From CAYJGJ01 sp964367585 (GTDB lineage: Bacteria; Bacillota; Clostridia; Peptostreptococcales; Anaerovoracaceae), in the NCBI GenBank assembly GCA_964367585.1, contig CAYIYH010000001.1, forward strand, positions 558,001 to 622,000: 64,000 nt of DNA. Reading direction: 5' to 3'. Below, in pieces: positions 8,026 through 16,490 of this stretch; within the stretch, counting starts at the first letter, position 1, and the number at the start of each line of letters is the position of its first letter. A model generated the notes under the pieces. It did not search any database. It saw only the letters and a list, made by a program, of their open reading frames with translations, and was not told where the DNA came from. The translations under genes and the position numbers were made by a program.

Positions 8026-9606
8026 CTACGCCTCGATATATTCATCATATGTTCCCAAGCGGTCGACCATACCATTAGGAGTAAAGTCGATTATTCTATT
8101 GGCGATAGTTTGTATAAATTCGTGGTCATGTGACGCAAAAAGGATGACGCCCTTAAACGCAATCAGCCCATTATTAACTGCGGTTATCGATTCGAGGTCG
8201 AGGTGATTTGTCGGTTGATCTAATACGAGTGCATTAGATCCATATAGCATCATACGTGAAAGCATACAGCGAACTTTCTCTCCTCCCGATAATACCTTTA
8301 CTGCCTTGAACACATCGTCACCCGAGAATAACATGCGTCCGAGAAATGTTCTCATGAAGCTCTCCGTGGTTTCGGGAGTATACTGCCCAAGCCACTGTAT
8401 CAAGTTCATGTCGTTGTTTTCAAAATATGCGGTGTTATCCATAGGGAAATAGGAATTAGTAATCGTCGTCCCCCACTTATATTCTCCCTCATCAGGCTCC
8501 ATTTCACCCATTATGATTTTGAATAATGTAGTATTCGCAAGCTCATTTTCTGAGACAAATGCTATTTTATCATCTTTGTTTACTCTGAAAGAAACCTTAT
8601 CGAGCACCTTAACTCCATCGATAGTTTTCGAAATATTGTCGACTGTTAATATTTCTTTGCCAGGGTCTCTTTCCATGTTAAATCCAACAAATGGATATCT
8701 CCTTGAAGAGGCTGGCATCTCGTCTACCGTTAGCTTATCGAGCAACTTTCTTCTCGATGTAGCCTGCTTAGACTTTGATTTGTTGGCGGAAAAGCGCTGT
8801 ATAAAAGTTTGAAGCTCTTTTATTCTGTCTTCTTTTTTCTTATTTTGATCCTTCAATACTCTTTGGACTAGTTGACTCGACTCGTACCAGAACTCATAGT
8901 TTCCTACGTACATTTTAATTTTACCATAGTCCACATCGACGATATTAGTACAAACATCATTCAGAAAATGTCTGTCATGCGAAACAACTATTACAGTTCC
9001 CTCATAATCCATCAGGAAATCCTCGAGCCATCTTATCGCAAGCACATCCAAATGGTTAGTCGGCTCGTCCAGTAGTATGATTCCCGGCTTGCCAAAAAGG
9101 GCTTGCGCTAACAGGACTTTTACCTTTTGTTTTCCGGTCAGAGATTCCATCGTGTTGTATAAAATATCTTCGCCAAGACCTAATCCTTGGATTAGTTTGC
9201 TCGCCTCAGATTCCGCTTCCCATCCGTCTAATTCTGCAAATTCGCCTTCCAGCTCCGATGCCTTTATGCCATCTTCGTCTGTAAAATCTTCCTTTGCATA
9301 TAGCTCTTCTTTTTCCTTCATTATCTCGTATAAACGAGGATTTCCTTTTATGACAGTATCTAGTACGGTATATTCGTCAAATTCAAAATGGTCTTGTTTG
9401 AGTACAGACATTCTCACGTTTTTTTGTATGGACACATTTCCAGTGCTCGGCTCTAACTCCCCAGAAATAACTCTTAAAAAGGTAGATTTACCTGCACCAT
9501 TAGCCCCTATAATTCCATAGCAATTAGTTGGTGTAAATTTTAGATCTACATCTTTAAATAGCACCTGTCCCCCGAAGCTAACACTTAAATTCGTTACATC
9601 AATCAT
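8026..9606 (-). CDS. ABC-F family ATPase (YkpA/YbiT type)
   Basis: A soluble protein of 526 residues with two ATP-binding cassettes and no membrane segments, typical of ABC-F ribosome-associated factors. Domain one has Walker A GANGAGKST (about residues 34-42) and LLDEPTNHLDVLAIRWLE (about 178-195). The charged linker lies near residues 240-300. Domain two has a degenerate Walker A (SENELANTTLF) and signature LSGGEKVRCML. Its Walker B reads LVLDQPTNHLD, with Gln where the catalytic Glu is usual. Members act on the ribosomal E site to relieve stalled or slow translation; a specific role here is unproven. It is followed by scpB and scpA upstream on the same strand but separated by 147 bases. 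Confidence 0.85.
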   Translation of the reverse strand: MIDVTNLSVSFGGQVLFKDVDLKFTPTNCYGIIGANGAGKSTFLRVISGELEPSTGNVSIQKNVRMSVLKQDHFEFDEYTVLDTVIKGNPRLYEIMKEKEELYAKEDFTDEDGIKASELEGEFAELDGWEAESEASKLIQGLGLGEDILYNTMESLTGKQKVKVLLAQALFGKPGIILLDEPTNHLDVLAIRWLEDFLMDYEGTVIVVSHDRHFLNDVCTNIVDVDYGKIKMYVGNYEFWYESSQLVQRVLKDQNKKKEDRIKELQTFIQRFSANKSKSKQATSRRKLLDKLTVDEMPASSRRYPFVGFNMERDPGKEILTVDNISKTIDGVKVLDKVSFRVNKDDKIAFVSENELANTTLFKIIMGEMEPDEGEYKWGTTITNSYFPMDNTAYFENNDMNLIQWLGQYTPETTESFMRTFLGRMLFSGDDVFKAVKVLSGGEKVRCMLSRMMLYGSNALVLDQPTNHLDLESITAVNNGLIAFKGVILFASHDHEFIQTIANRIIDFTPNGMVDRLGTYDEYIEA

Positions 9607-9753
9607 ATATATTCTCCTTAATTATGTTTCTTTTATTATCATATATCCATGTTGCATTTTCATATCACAATTTTATGTTGTGTTTTCTCATCGCATCTTT
9701 AATATCACATCTTCATATTAACCTTTATTCTATTTTTTTGCGGATACAGAGGG

Positions 9754-10386
9754 TTACTTAGAACCACCACAAAGGTCTTCGTTTAGCTCCAAGGAAATCT
9801 GCTCCTCGCTCGAAGTCTCGTCCTCAACATACTGAATATAATCATCACCGGGATGCTCACTTATAACACTTTCAATATCTTCTATTACAGGCAAATCACT
9901 TAATTTTTTTATATCGAACTGCCTCAAGAAGTTATCTGTTGTTCCATACATCATCGGTTTTCCGATGGCATTAGACCTACCCTTTTCGCCTACGAGATCT
10001 TTTTTCATCAATCCCTCTATTACTCTGTCACATTTTATACCACGGATAGAGTCTATCTCTGCCTTTGTGATAGGTTGTCTATACGCAATAATCGCAAGAA
10101 CTTCCAATGCCGCTTGCGACAGTCTTCGCACCTTAACAGGTGTACATAATCGCTTGATGTACTCACTATTATCTGCTTTTGTGACAAACTGGAATGCCCC
10201 ATTCACTTCTCGGACTTGTATGCCTCGTTCTTCTTTTTCATATTCATTTTTTAGTTCTATGAAACATTGATAAGCTTCATCCTTAGAAATGCTAAACATG
10301 TCGGCAACTATCTTACTTTCAAGCGGCTCTCCCCACATAAACATCATCGATTCACAGGCTGATTTTATTTCTTTTTTACTGTTCAC
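9754..10386 (-). CDS. scpB: Segregation and condensation protein B
   Basis: ScpB (210 residues) is the winged-helix dimer that binds ScpA in the SMC condensin complex and helps chromosome segregation. The core is recognisable from ESMMFMWGEPL (about residues 12-22) through LSQAALEVLAIIAYRQPITKAEID (about 89-112) and IRGIKCDRVIEGLMKKDLV. The acidic C-terminal tail is variable in the family. Its start overlaps the end of scpA by four bases, so the pair is translationally coupled. No smc gene is present in the window. Confidence 0.93.
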   Translation of the reverse strand: MNSKKEIKSACESMMFMWGEPLESKIVADMFSISKDEAYQCFIELKNEYEKEERGIQVREVNGAFQFVTKADNSEYIKRLCTPVKVRRLSQAALEVLAIIAYRQPITKAEIDSIRGIKCDRVIEGLMKKDLVGEKGRSNAIGKPMMYGTTDNFLRQFDIKKLSDLPVIEDIESVISEHPGDDYIQYVEDETSSEEQISLELNEDLCGGSK

Positions 10387-11129
10387 TCTTTCAAACTTTC
10401 TATATAAATATCCGCAAAATCCGCTTTTTGTATCGCTTTTACTTTTCTATTTTTTACTAGCTGTAACATTGAAACGAACGTTAACGCCATGTCGTAATTA
10501 TCATCTTTTACTTGTACTAAATCACGGAGATTAATTCTATTTTTGACCTTCGAAAAAATGTCTTCTACTTTAGACAATATAAATTTCATTCTATTTTCGA
10601 CTGTATATTCAGGGCGTCTAATTCTCGTATACCCTTTCGTCAGCGTCTCGACTTTTTGTTTTTTGTATATGAATTGCATGAATGCCTGGGCAAAGTTTTT
10701 TACCTCCACGATTAAAAATTCGTCGGGATTATCTATATATTCGCTTATATCTTCTTGTGGTTTCTCATAGATATTTAGCGCATATTCCTCTTGTTTCATC
10801 AGAGCCTCAGCTACTAACTTTGTCTTTTTGTATTCAAGAATCCTTTGAACTAAGTCTTTCCTTGGGTCATCTCCTATTTGCAATTCCCCATCTATGCTTG
10901 TCCTTGGAAGTAACATCTTCGATTTTATTTCGATCAAACTAGCCGCTAATACGATGAATTCTGTCGATATTTCAATGTCAGCATTTTTAACTTCCTCTAA
11001 ATATTCCAAATACTGATTCGTTATCACCGAAATCTGAATATCGTATATGTCCATCTGCGCATTTTCAATCAAGTACACTAGCAAATCTAATGGGCCCTCA
11101 AAGGCTGCTATTCGAATTTTATAACTCAT
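10383..11129 (-). CDS. scpA: Segregation and condensation protein A
   Basis: ScpA (248 residues) is the kleisin subunit that bridges the SMC heads. The N-terminal motif AAFEGPLDLLVYLIENAQMD (residues 8-27) and the following helices with SLIEIKSKMLLP (about 65-76) are diagnostic. The C-terminal winged-helix part contains LVQVKDDNYDMALTFVSML. It is the first gene of a two-gene unit with scpB. ATG 11129 is the natural start, at the conserved MSYKIRIAAFEGPLDLL position. Confidence 0.94.
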   Translation of the reverse strand: MSYKIRIAAFEGPLDLLVYLIENAQMDIYDIQISVITNQYLEYLEEVKNADIEISTEFIVLAASLIEIKSKMLLPRTSIDGELQIGDDPRKDLVQRILEYKKTKLVAEALMKQEEYALNIYEKPQEDISEYIDNPDEFLIVEVKNFAQAFMQFIYKKQKVETLTKGYTRIRRPEYTVENRMKFILSKVEDIFSKVKNRINLRDLVQVKDDNYDMALTFVSMLQLVKNRKVKAIQKADFADIYIESLKE

Positions 11130-11214
11130 TTATTAAATTATCCTCTTTGCAATACTGGAAATATTATTACGTTTATACATCTATTATTTTATGTTCGCAC
11201 TTAGTTCTTCTAGT

Positions 11215-12522
11215 CTAAACACCTATTATTTCCCTGATCAAGTCAGTTTTTTCTGGCGGAGCATCCGCAATAACAAATGCACTAGAAATATATTCTACCG
11301 ATTCTTTTAATCTTTCAACACTGCTTGCATATATTATGGCGAGAGCATCGCCTTTTCTTACTTCATCACCGACTTGTTTTTCTATAATAACCCCTGCACC
11401 CAGATCGATTTGTGAATCCTTCGTTTCTCGACCCGCGCCGGATTTTTGCGTCGCAATTCCGACTACCCTTGCATTAATTGAAGAAACATAGCCGTCCTTA
11501 TCCGATATTATTTCGCCTTTATTTTTTGCTTGTGTAAATAAAGAGTAATCATCTATGATATTAGTGTCACCGCCCTGATTCGATACAAATTGTCTAAATT
11601 TATCGAGCGCTTTGCCTGAATCAATCATTTTCTGTGCAATCTTAAACCCTTCATCTGCACTCTTGGCCTTACCACCTAAGAATATCATCGTGCCTGCAAT
11701 TGCTTTAGAAAGATAGGCTATATCTTCAGGACCTTTTCCTTTTAAGACGTCTATCGCCTCTATAACCTCTAGACTATTTCCAACGGCTTTTCCGAGTGGT
11801 TTGTTCATGTTAGAAAGAATTGCAACCGTATTTTTCCCCGCAGCCTTTCCGATGCTGCACATCATCTCCGCCAGTTCTTTCGCCTCTTCGAATGTTGCCA
11901 TGAAAGAACCACTGCCATACTTTACGTCCAAAACTATGGCATCACTTCCTGCAGCTAATTTTTTACTCATAATACTAGATGAAATCAAACTTACATTTTC
12001 GACCGTTGCCGTAACGTCTCTAAGTGCGTACAATTCCTTGTCAGCAGGAGCTATTTTGCCCGTTTGTCCGATGACTGCTATCCCAATATCGTTTACCTGT
12101 CCTACAAAATCAGCACGTGAGAGCGATGTCTCAAAGTTTGGAATAGACTCCATTTTATCGACTGTTCCACCTGTAATTCCTAGCCCTCTTCCACTCATCT
12201 TTGCAATCGGAACTCCGGCCGACGCCGCAATCGGTGCGGCTATCAATGTAGTTTTATCTCCTACTCCACCTGTAGAATGCTTGTCAACCTTAATTCCATC
12301 TATATCGGATAAGTCTATTATATCTCCCGAGTTTTTCATTGCGTCTACAAGCGCAAAGGTTTCTTCTTTGTTCATTTTTTGGAAAATTATCGCCATAAGC
12401 AATGCCGAAGTCTGGTAGTCGGGAACAGTTCCGTCGGCAATTCCCTTTACTACAAAATCTATTTCTTCTTTAGACAATGCGTCTCCACATTTTTTTTTGT
12501 CGATTATATCTCTCATATGCAT
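11215..12522 (-). CDS. pdp: Pyrimidine-nucleoside phosphorylase
   Basis: The enzyme splits uridine, thymidine or deoxyuridine with phosphate into base and (deoxy)ribose-1-phosphate for salvage. At 435 residues it has the family length. Signature stretches are VDKHSTGGVGDKTTLIAAP (about residues 81-99), MSGRGLGITGGTVDKMES (about 110-127), and DVKYGSGSFM (about 198-207). The C-terminal domain carries the GREAKD-like AGRETKDSQIDLGAGV. The KHSTGG phosphate loop is intact. It stands between scpA and an EamA transporter without other deo genes. Start ATG 12522 follows GAGGG with nine bases between; the Met two codons later is also possible. Confidence 0.93.
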   Translation of the reverse strand: MHMRDIIDKKKCGDALSKEEIDFVVKGIADGTVPDYQTSALLMAIIFQKMNKEETFALVDAMKNSGDIIDLSDIDGIKVDKHSTGGVGDKTTLIAAPIAASAGVPIAKMSGRGLGITGGTVDKMESIPNFETSLSRADFVGQVNDIGIAVIGQTGKIAPADKELYALRDVTATVENVSLISSSIMSKKLAAGSDAIVLDVKYGSGSFMATFEEAKELAEMMCSIGKAAGKNTVAILSNMNKPLGKAVGNSLEVIEAIDVLKGKGPEDIAYLSKAIAGTMIFLGGKAKSADEGFKIAQKMIDSGKALDKFRQFVSNQGGDTNIIDDYSLFTQAKNKGEIISDKDGYVSSINARVVGIATQKSGAGRETKDSQIDLGAGVIIEKQVGDEVRKGDALAIIYASSVERLKESVEYISSAFVIADAPPEKTDLIREIIGV

Positions 12523-12665
12523 AATTATGTCCCTCGCTTAACTATTAATATAAAAAATTGCACCTATGCATATAAGGAGCATAGGGCATTTGTTTTTCAT
12601 CTTATTCTTTCTAAGTATATAGGAAACTGTTGAAACTGTCAATAGCACCGCTATGGAAGATAATC

Positions 12666-13583
12666 TTACAGTCTTTTCGTCCCGGTGCTTTTTTTCGATG
12701 AGTATTCTCTTATCTCTTTCCAAAAACATGGGACGAGGGCACTAATTATTAGCACACTACCTATCCACTGAAACGTGGAGATTTGCTCTCCAAGTAGTAG
12801 CATGGAAAAGATGATTCCAGCGATAGGCTCGAACATCGACAACAAGGCTGTCGTAGAGGCTCTCAGGTATTTAATTCCGATTTGCAATAGTGTAATTCCA
12901 ATCAAAGACGAAGATATACCCAATATAGCAAGCAATATGAGTTCATTAAAGGAAATCACGAATGTTATTCCCTTTGTCACCCCCCCATATGCGGCTACGA
13001 TAACAACAGATATCAAAGATACATAGAATGTTATTAGCAGTGGCGGCAGATTTGATAATTTAGTTTTTTCCATACCTAATAGATAAATGGCATATGCCAA
13101 ACCGGAAAATACAGCAAGAAATGCACCAAATAAAGAAAAATTTCCTTCAATTTCGAGGATAAATGCCATTCCAATCATAGTCAACACTAATCCAATGATT
13201 CTTCCCATGCCAGCTTTTTCTCTATAAAACATCCACACAAGAAGAGTTGTAAATGCAGGATAAAGAAAATGAAGTACACTTGCGATACCTGCACCTATAT
13301 AGTTATATGAACTGTAAAGAGTAATACTGGCAAGACATATACCAAAAAGTGTAACGAAAATGAACTTTAAAAACTGGTCGCGGGTAATCGAAATGTTACT
13401 AGATCGAATTTTTAGCAATGCAAATGCGGCAAGGCAACTGGATATATTACGAAAAAATATGATTGTTACTATTGTAAGCCCATAACCCTCGAGAATCCGC
13501 ACTATTATCGGGGCAAATCCGAAAAGGGTTGCCGAAGCAATGGTCGCTGTGATACTTAATATGTATACTTTCATACTTGTCAT
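12666..13583 (-). CDS. EamA/DMT-superfamily metabolite exporter
   Basis: A 305-residue membrane protein with about ten hydrophobic segments in two EamA repeats (roughly residues 5-130 and 140-285), the drug/metabolite transporter architecture. The first repeat has IFFRNISSCLAAFALL and LYSSYNYIGAGIASVLHFLYP; the second ends with SMFEPIAGIIFSMLLLGE, a typical DMT signature. Such proteins export amino acids, nucleobases or other small molecules; the substrate is unknown. I chose ATG 13583 because AGAAGGGA lies eight bases before it, rather than an in-frame ATG at 13610. It may share an operon with the phosphorylase 143 bases downstream. Confidence 0.85.
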   Translation of the reverse strand: MTSMKVYILSITATIASATLFGFAPIIVRILEGYGLTIVTIIFFRNISSCLAAFALLKIRSSNISITRDQFLKFIFVTLFGICLASITLYSSYNYIGAGIASVLHFLYPAFTTLLVWMFYREKAGMGRIIGLVLTMIGMAFILEIEGNFSLFGAFLAVFSGLAYAIYLLGMEKTKLSNLPPLLITFYVSLISVVIVAAYGGVTKGITFVISFNELILLAILGISSSLIGITLLQIGIKYLRASTTALLSMFEPIAGIIFSMLLLGEQISTFQWIGSVLIISALVPCFWKEIREYSSKKSTGTKRL

Positions 13584-13836
13584 ATGTATGTCCCTTCTTT
13601 TTAAGGCCATCTGTATATTGCTGTATTTCGAAATCGCTATTTTATGTTATTTTCGCTTCTTATGCTTGCTATTATAATAGCATATTGATATTATAATAGC
13701 AATGTTAGTAACACACCGCAAACGAAGAAAGGACGCTTCAGCCCCAATGAGAATAACACAACCCCGGGGCCAACACCATGAACACGCAGAGACATCTTGA
13801 ACCCAGAGAGAATAGCTCGAGCCCAGAAAGGACAAC
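13584..13836. other. Divergent intergenic region with small inverted and direct repeats
   Basis: GCTATTATAATAGC around 13670-13683 is a palindrome holding TATAAT on both strands, and TATTATAATAGC recurs about 20 bases later; these could be the divergent -10 regions of the EamA and macrodomain genes. Nearer the macrodomain start, related GC-rich segments containing CCCAGA or CCCCAATGAGAATA occur near 13740, 13800 and 13820. I see no gene here. Confidence 0.35.
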
Positions 13837-14637
13837 ATGATGGAAAATATGATAGATACACTGATGAAACTAAATTCGCTCCTTTTAGAAGAAATGCCCA
13901 CATATAAAGAACAGGCAGCGAGTTTTTCAGATTCTATTGAATCACAAAAAATCCTATTGAGATCTCTGATGAATGTCAGACCACCTCTTCCTCTCGATGA
14001 AAACTTTCTACAATTACAGGATTATTTTTTAAAAAGCGAAACATTGTCAAAAGGAGTAGTAAAGTTGGACGATCTGTCTCCGGCATCACCTGACTCACAT
14101 ATCTATCTATGGCAGGGAGACATCACTAGACTGGCCGTGGATGCAATCGTCAATGCAGCTAATTCAGCCCTGCTAGGATGCTTTTCCCCTTGCCACGGTT
14201 GCATAGACAATGCAATTCACTCGGCAGCAGGCCTCCAATTGAGAAGAGACTGTGACGAAATAATGAAAAAACAAGGGCATGAGGAACATACAGGCAGTGC
14301 AAAAATAACGAATGCATACAATCTTCCATCCAAATATGTATTACACACTGTCGGCCCAATTATATATACCGATTTAACACAAAACGACCGTGTCCTACTC
14401 GAAAATTGTTACAAGAACTGCTTAGAACTTGCGATATCTAATAATCTGAAAAGCATTGCTTTTTGTTGTATTTCTACAGGTGAATTCCGTTTTCCAAACG
14501 ATAAGGCAGCCAAAATTGCCATAGATACAGTCAAAAATATGCTGAACAACATGAAAAATGAAATGGAGGTAATTTTTAATGTCTTCAAAGATAGAGACTA
14601 CGAGATCTACAGAGATCTCCTCGGAGCAAATCAATAA
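13837..14637 (+). CDS. Zinc-containing macrodomain protein, ADP-ribosyl hydrolase
   Basis: A macrodomain protein of 266 residues, longer than a bare macrodomain because of a helical N-terminal part (residues 1-85). The macrodomain starts at IYLWQGDITRLAVDAIVNAA and has NSALLGCFSPCHGCIDNAIH (about 108-127). The Cys/His cluster in that loop is the mark of zinc-containing macrodomains of Firmicutes, which remove ADP-ribose from proteins. HTVGPI and AFCCISTGEFRFPNDKAA complete the fold. The next gene is a class M sirtuin whose start overlaps this gene by 59 bases, the known writer/eraser pairing. The start lies behind AGAAAGGAC; two adjacent ATG codons are possible. Confidence 0.88.
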   Translation: MMENMIDTLMKLNSLLLEEMPTYKEQAASFSDSIESQKILLRSLMNVRPPLPLDENFLQLQDYFLKSETLSKGVVKLDDLSPASPDSHIYLWQGDITRLAVDAIVNAANSALLGCFSPCHGCIDNAIHSAAGLQLRRDCDEIMKKQGHEEHTGSAKITNAYNLPSKYVLHTVGPIIYTDLTQNDRVLLENCYKNCLELAISNNLKSIAFCCISTGEFRFPNDKAAKIAIDTVKNMLNNMKNEMEVIFNVFKDRDYEIYRDLLGANQ

Positions 14638-15451
14638 GTTAAAAATAATAATAAATGAAACAGACACAATTGTAATAGGTGCAGGATCAGGCCTTTCGAC
14701 ATCCGCCGGGTTGCAATATGGTGGGAAGAGATTTGAATCTCTTTTTCCAGAATACATAAAAAAGTACAGCTTAACTGACATGTATTCCTCCGCATTTTAT
14801 CCATTCAGCACCCCAGAGGACCTTTGGGGGTATTGGTGTAAGCATATTTATCATAATCGGTATTTTGCGGAAGTAAACGAATGCTACACTTCTTTGCTTG
14901 AATTAGTAAAAAATAAAAACTTCTTCGTAATAACAACAAATGCCGACCATTTGTTTAGGATTAGTGGCTTTCCAAAAGAAAGACTTTTTTATACACAAGG
15001 AGATTATGGTGTCTTTGCGTGCTCCAAAGCATGTCACAACAAAACGTATGATAACAAAGATGAAGTAATGGAAATGGTCAATAATCTTTATGATTTAAAA
15101 ATCCCTAGGGCACTTGTTCCACATTGCCCTATTTGCGGAGAATCGATGACTGTCAATCTGCGCAAAGATAGCTATTTCGTCGAAGACGATGGCTGGCATG
15201 TGGCATACGATAATTATTTGAAGTTCATTTCACAGGCAAAACATGAGAAAGTTCTTTATTTAGAACTAGGTGTGGGATACAACACCCCCTCGATAATAAA
15301 GTATCCATTTTGGCAAATGACGCACGACAATGAAAAAGCGACATATGCAAGCATTAATTTTGAAGACATCAATTGTCCAAAAGAAATTCGCGATAAGTCG
15401 CTATTATTTCAAGATGATATAAGGAAAATACTTTCGCTGTATAAGGATTAG
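14579..15451 (+). CDS. Class M sirtuin (SirTM-like protein ADP-ribosyltransferase)
   Basis: This 290-residue sirtuin has the NAD motif TIVIGAGSGLSTSAGL (about residues 31-46), TTNADHLF (about 119-126), YTQGDYG (about 139-145) and a zinc site made by CSKAC and CPIC. In deacetylase sirtuins the position in TQGDYG is a catalytic His; its replacement by Gln is a feature of the SirTM class, which ADP-ribosylates rather than deacetylates in studied pathogens. There, the target is a lipoylated GcvH-like carrier protein encoded in the same operon with a lipoate ligase. Neither is present here. ATG 14579 is supported by GGAGGT eight bases upstream, giving a 59-base overlap with the macrodomain gene. 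Confidence 0.87.
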   Translation: MSSKIETTRSTEISSEQINKLKIIINETDTIVIGAGSGLSTSAGLQYGGKRFESLFPEYIKKYSLTDMYSSAFYPFSTPEDLWGYWCKHIYHNRYFAEVNECYTSLLELVKNKNFFVITTNADHLFRISGFPKERLFYTQGDYGVFACSKACHNKTYDNKDEVMEMVNNLYDLKIPRALVPHCPICGESMTVNLRKDSYFVEDDGWHVAYDNYLKFISQAKHEKVLYLELGVGYNTPSIIKYPFWQMTHDNEKATYASINFEDINCPKEIRDKSLLFQDDIRKILSLYKD

Positions 15452-15505
15452 CCTTCTGTCTTCACTTTGTGCAAGTCATCTTACTATTGCGTACATTTTG
15501 TGTGG

Positions 15506-16159
15506 CTAATCTTCTGTTACAGTATATTTTGCATGGGCAATCTTCCAGTGCGTCATTTTAATGTACTTCTCTAGCTCTACCACGTCACCTTTTTTGAAAA
15601 GATCTAAAATTACCTCGTGCTCTTTATTTGTATCCTTTAATATCTCCATATAGTTATCGCCCATCAGTACATTATATGACTTCAACAAGAACTTTTTACC
15701 TAAACGATCCAGAGACTCTATTAGTTGATTATTACCACATATATTTGTATATACATTATGAAATGCCTCTTGTTGCGAGTAGTACATCTCGATACTATCG
15801 GACTCTATTGCTAGATACATACTTTTTATATAAAATTGCATCTTGTTATAATGCTCTTCTTTCATTTTATCAAGAGCTAGCATCGCAGCCAGACCATCTA
15901 GTGCACCTATTACCTGATATATTTCCTCCGCATCTCGTATGCTCATACCTTTTACGACGAATCCTTTTCGAGGGTGATTAGTCAACAAGCCATCACTACT
16001 AAGGAGTATAAGTGCCTCTCTTACAGGAGTTCTGCTGATATTCAACACGTCACATATATCTTGTTCGCTTATTTTATTATTAGGTAACAATGTACCATTT
16101 CGAATTGACTCTACGATATAATTATAAACGTGATCCTTTAGTAGTAAAAATTCATTCAT
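15506..16159 (-). CDS. GntR-family regulator (FCD/FadR subgroup)
   Basis: A 217-residue transcription factor. The winged helix-turn-helix is at residues 5-75, with NKISEQDICDVLNISRTPVREALILLSSDGLL as its core, which matches the GntR motif SRTPVREAL. The C-terminal helical FCD domain (about 80-210) usually binds an organic acid or amino-acid-like ligand, sometimes via a metal. It faces the sirtuin gene on one side and is followed upstream by the dimethylargininase-like gene on the same strand. A double GTATAC palindrome lies further on at 17428-17453, in the gap between that gene and ilvE, and is a candidate operator. Confidence 0.88.
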   Translation of the reverse strand: MNEFLLLKDHVYNYIVESIRNGTLLPNNKISEQDICDVLNISRTPVREALILLSSDGLLTNHPRKGFVVKGMSIRDAEEIYQVIGALDGLAAMLALDKMKEEHYNKMQFYIKSMYLAIESDSIEMYYSQQEAFHNVYTNICGNNQLIESLDRLGKKFLLKSYNVLMGDNYMEILKDTNKEHEVILDLFKKGDVVELEKYIKMTHWKIAHAKYTVTED

Positions 16160-16347
16160 ATTTTCTCCATATACCTTTTGTTAAATCCCTATGCCCTATA
16201 TGCACTATGTATAATTTTATCATAAATATCGTTATTTACAAAGCGGATTTTCTGTTTTTAATAAGATATATAAATTGCAACTTTAATTATCACACTTTAC
16301 AAGGCTATGTCCCTGTGGGCTTTTTATTAACTTGGAAAGGAGGAATA

Positions 16348-16395
16348 ATGAAACGATTAGGAATACTCGAAGTGCTTACACCAATTAGATTTTAA
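16348..16395 (+). CDS. Possible 15-residue peptide
   Basis: ATG 16348 follows the near-perfect ribosome site AAAGGAGGAATA and encodes MKRLGILEVLTPIRF before TAA. It is on the strand opposite to both neighbours. No amino-acid run suggests attenuation control and I know no homologue. The strong ribosome site is the only evidence that it is translated. Confidence 0.3.
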   Translation: MKRLGILEVLTPIRF

Positions 16396-16401
16396 CTTCT
16401 G

Positions 16402-16450
16402 AAGAAATTAAAAAGGCAAGTAGTATTGGGTTTCCAATGTTACTTGCCTT
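16402..16450 (-). terminator. Intrinsic terminator of the dimethylargininase-like gene
   Basis: AAGGCAAGTA (16413-16422) pairs with TACTTGCCTT (16441-16450), and the stem continues inward through TATTGG/CCAATG. On the leftward strand it is followed by TTTTTAATTT, 40 bases after the stop codon of the gene. Confidence 0.8.
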
Positions 16451-16490
16451 AAGTTGTACTGAATTAGAGGTTGTCTAGTTTTTCAATATT

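Larger units (their letters stand above)
16160..16490. other. Intergenic region between the GntR and dimethylargininase-like genes
   Basis: Apart from the small ORF and the terminator listed separately, the stretch is AT-rich. The leftward GntR promoter should lie within about 16165-16240, but no consensus pair stands out. Confidence 0.4.

Noticed and set aside
12647..12692. AGCACCG/CGGTGCT pair as a terminator for the EamA gene
   Set aside because: The T-run lies on the opposite strand and inside the gene, so orientation is wrong for EamA.
12538..12729. 63-codon leftward frame overlapping the EamA end
   Set aside because: It overlaps a well-supported gene in another frame, has no ribosome site and no recognisable sequence.
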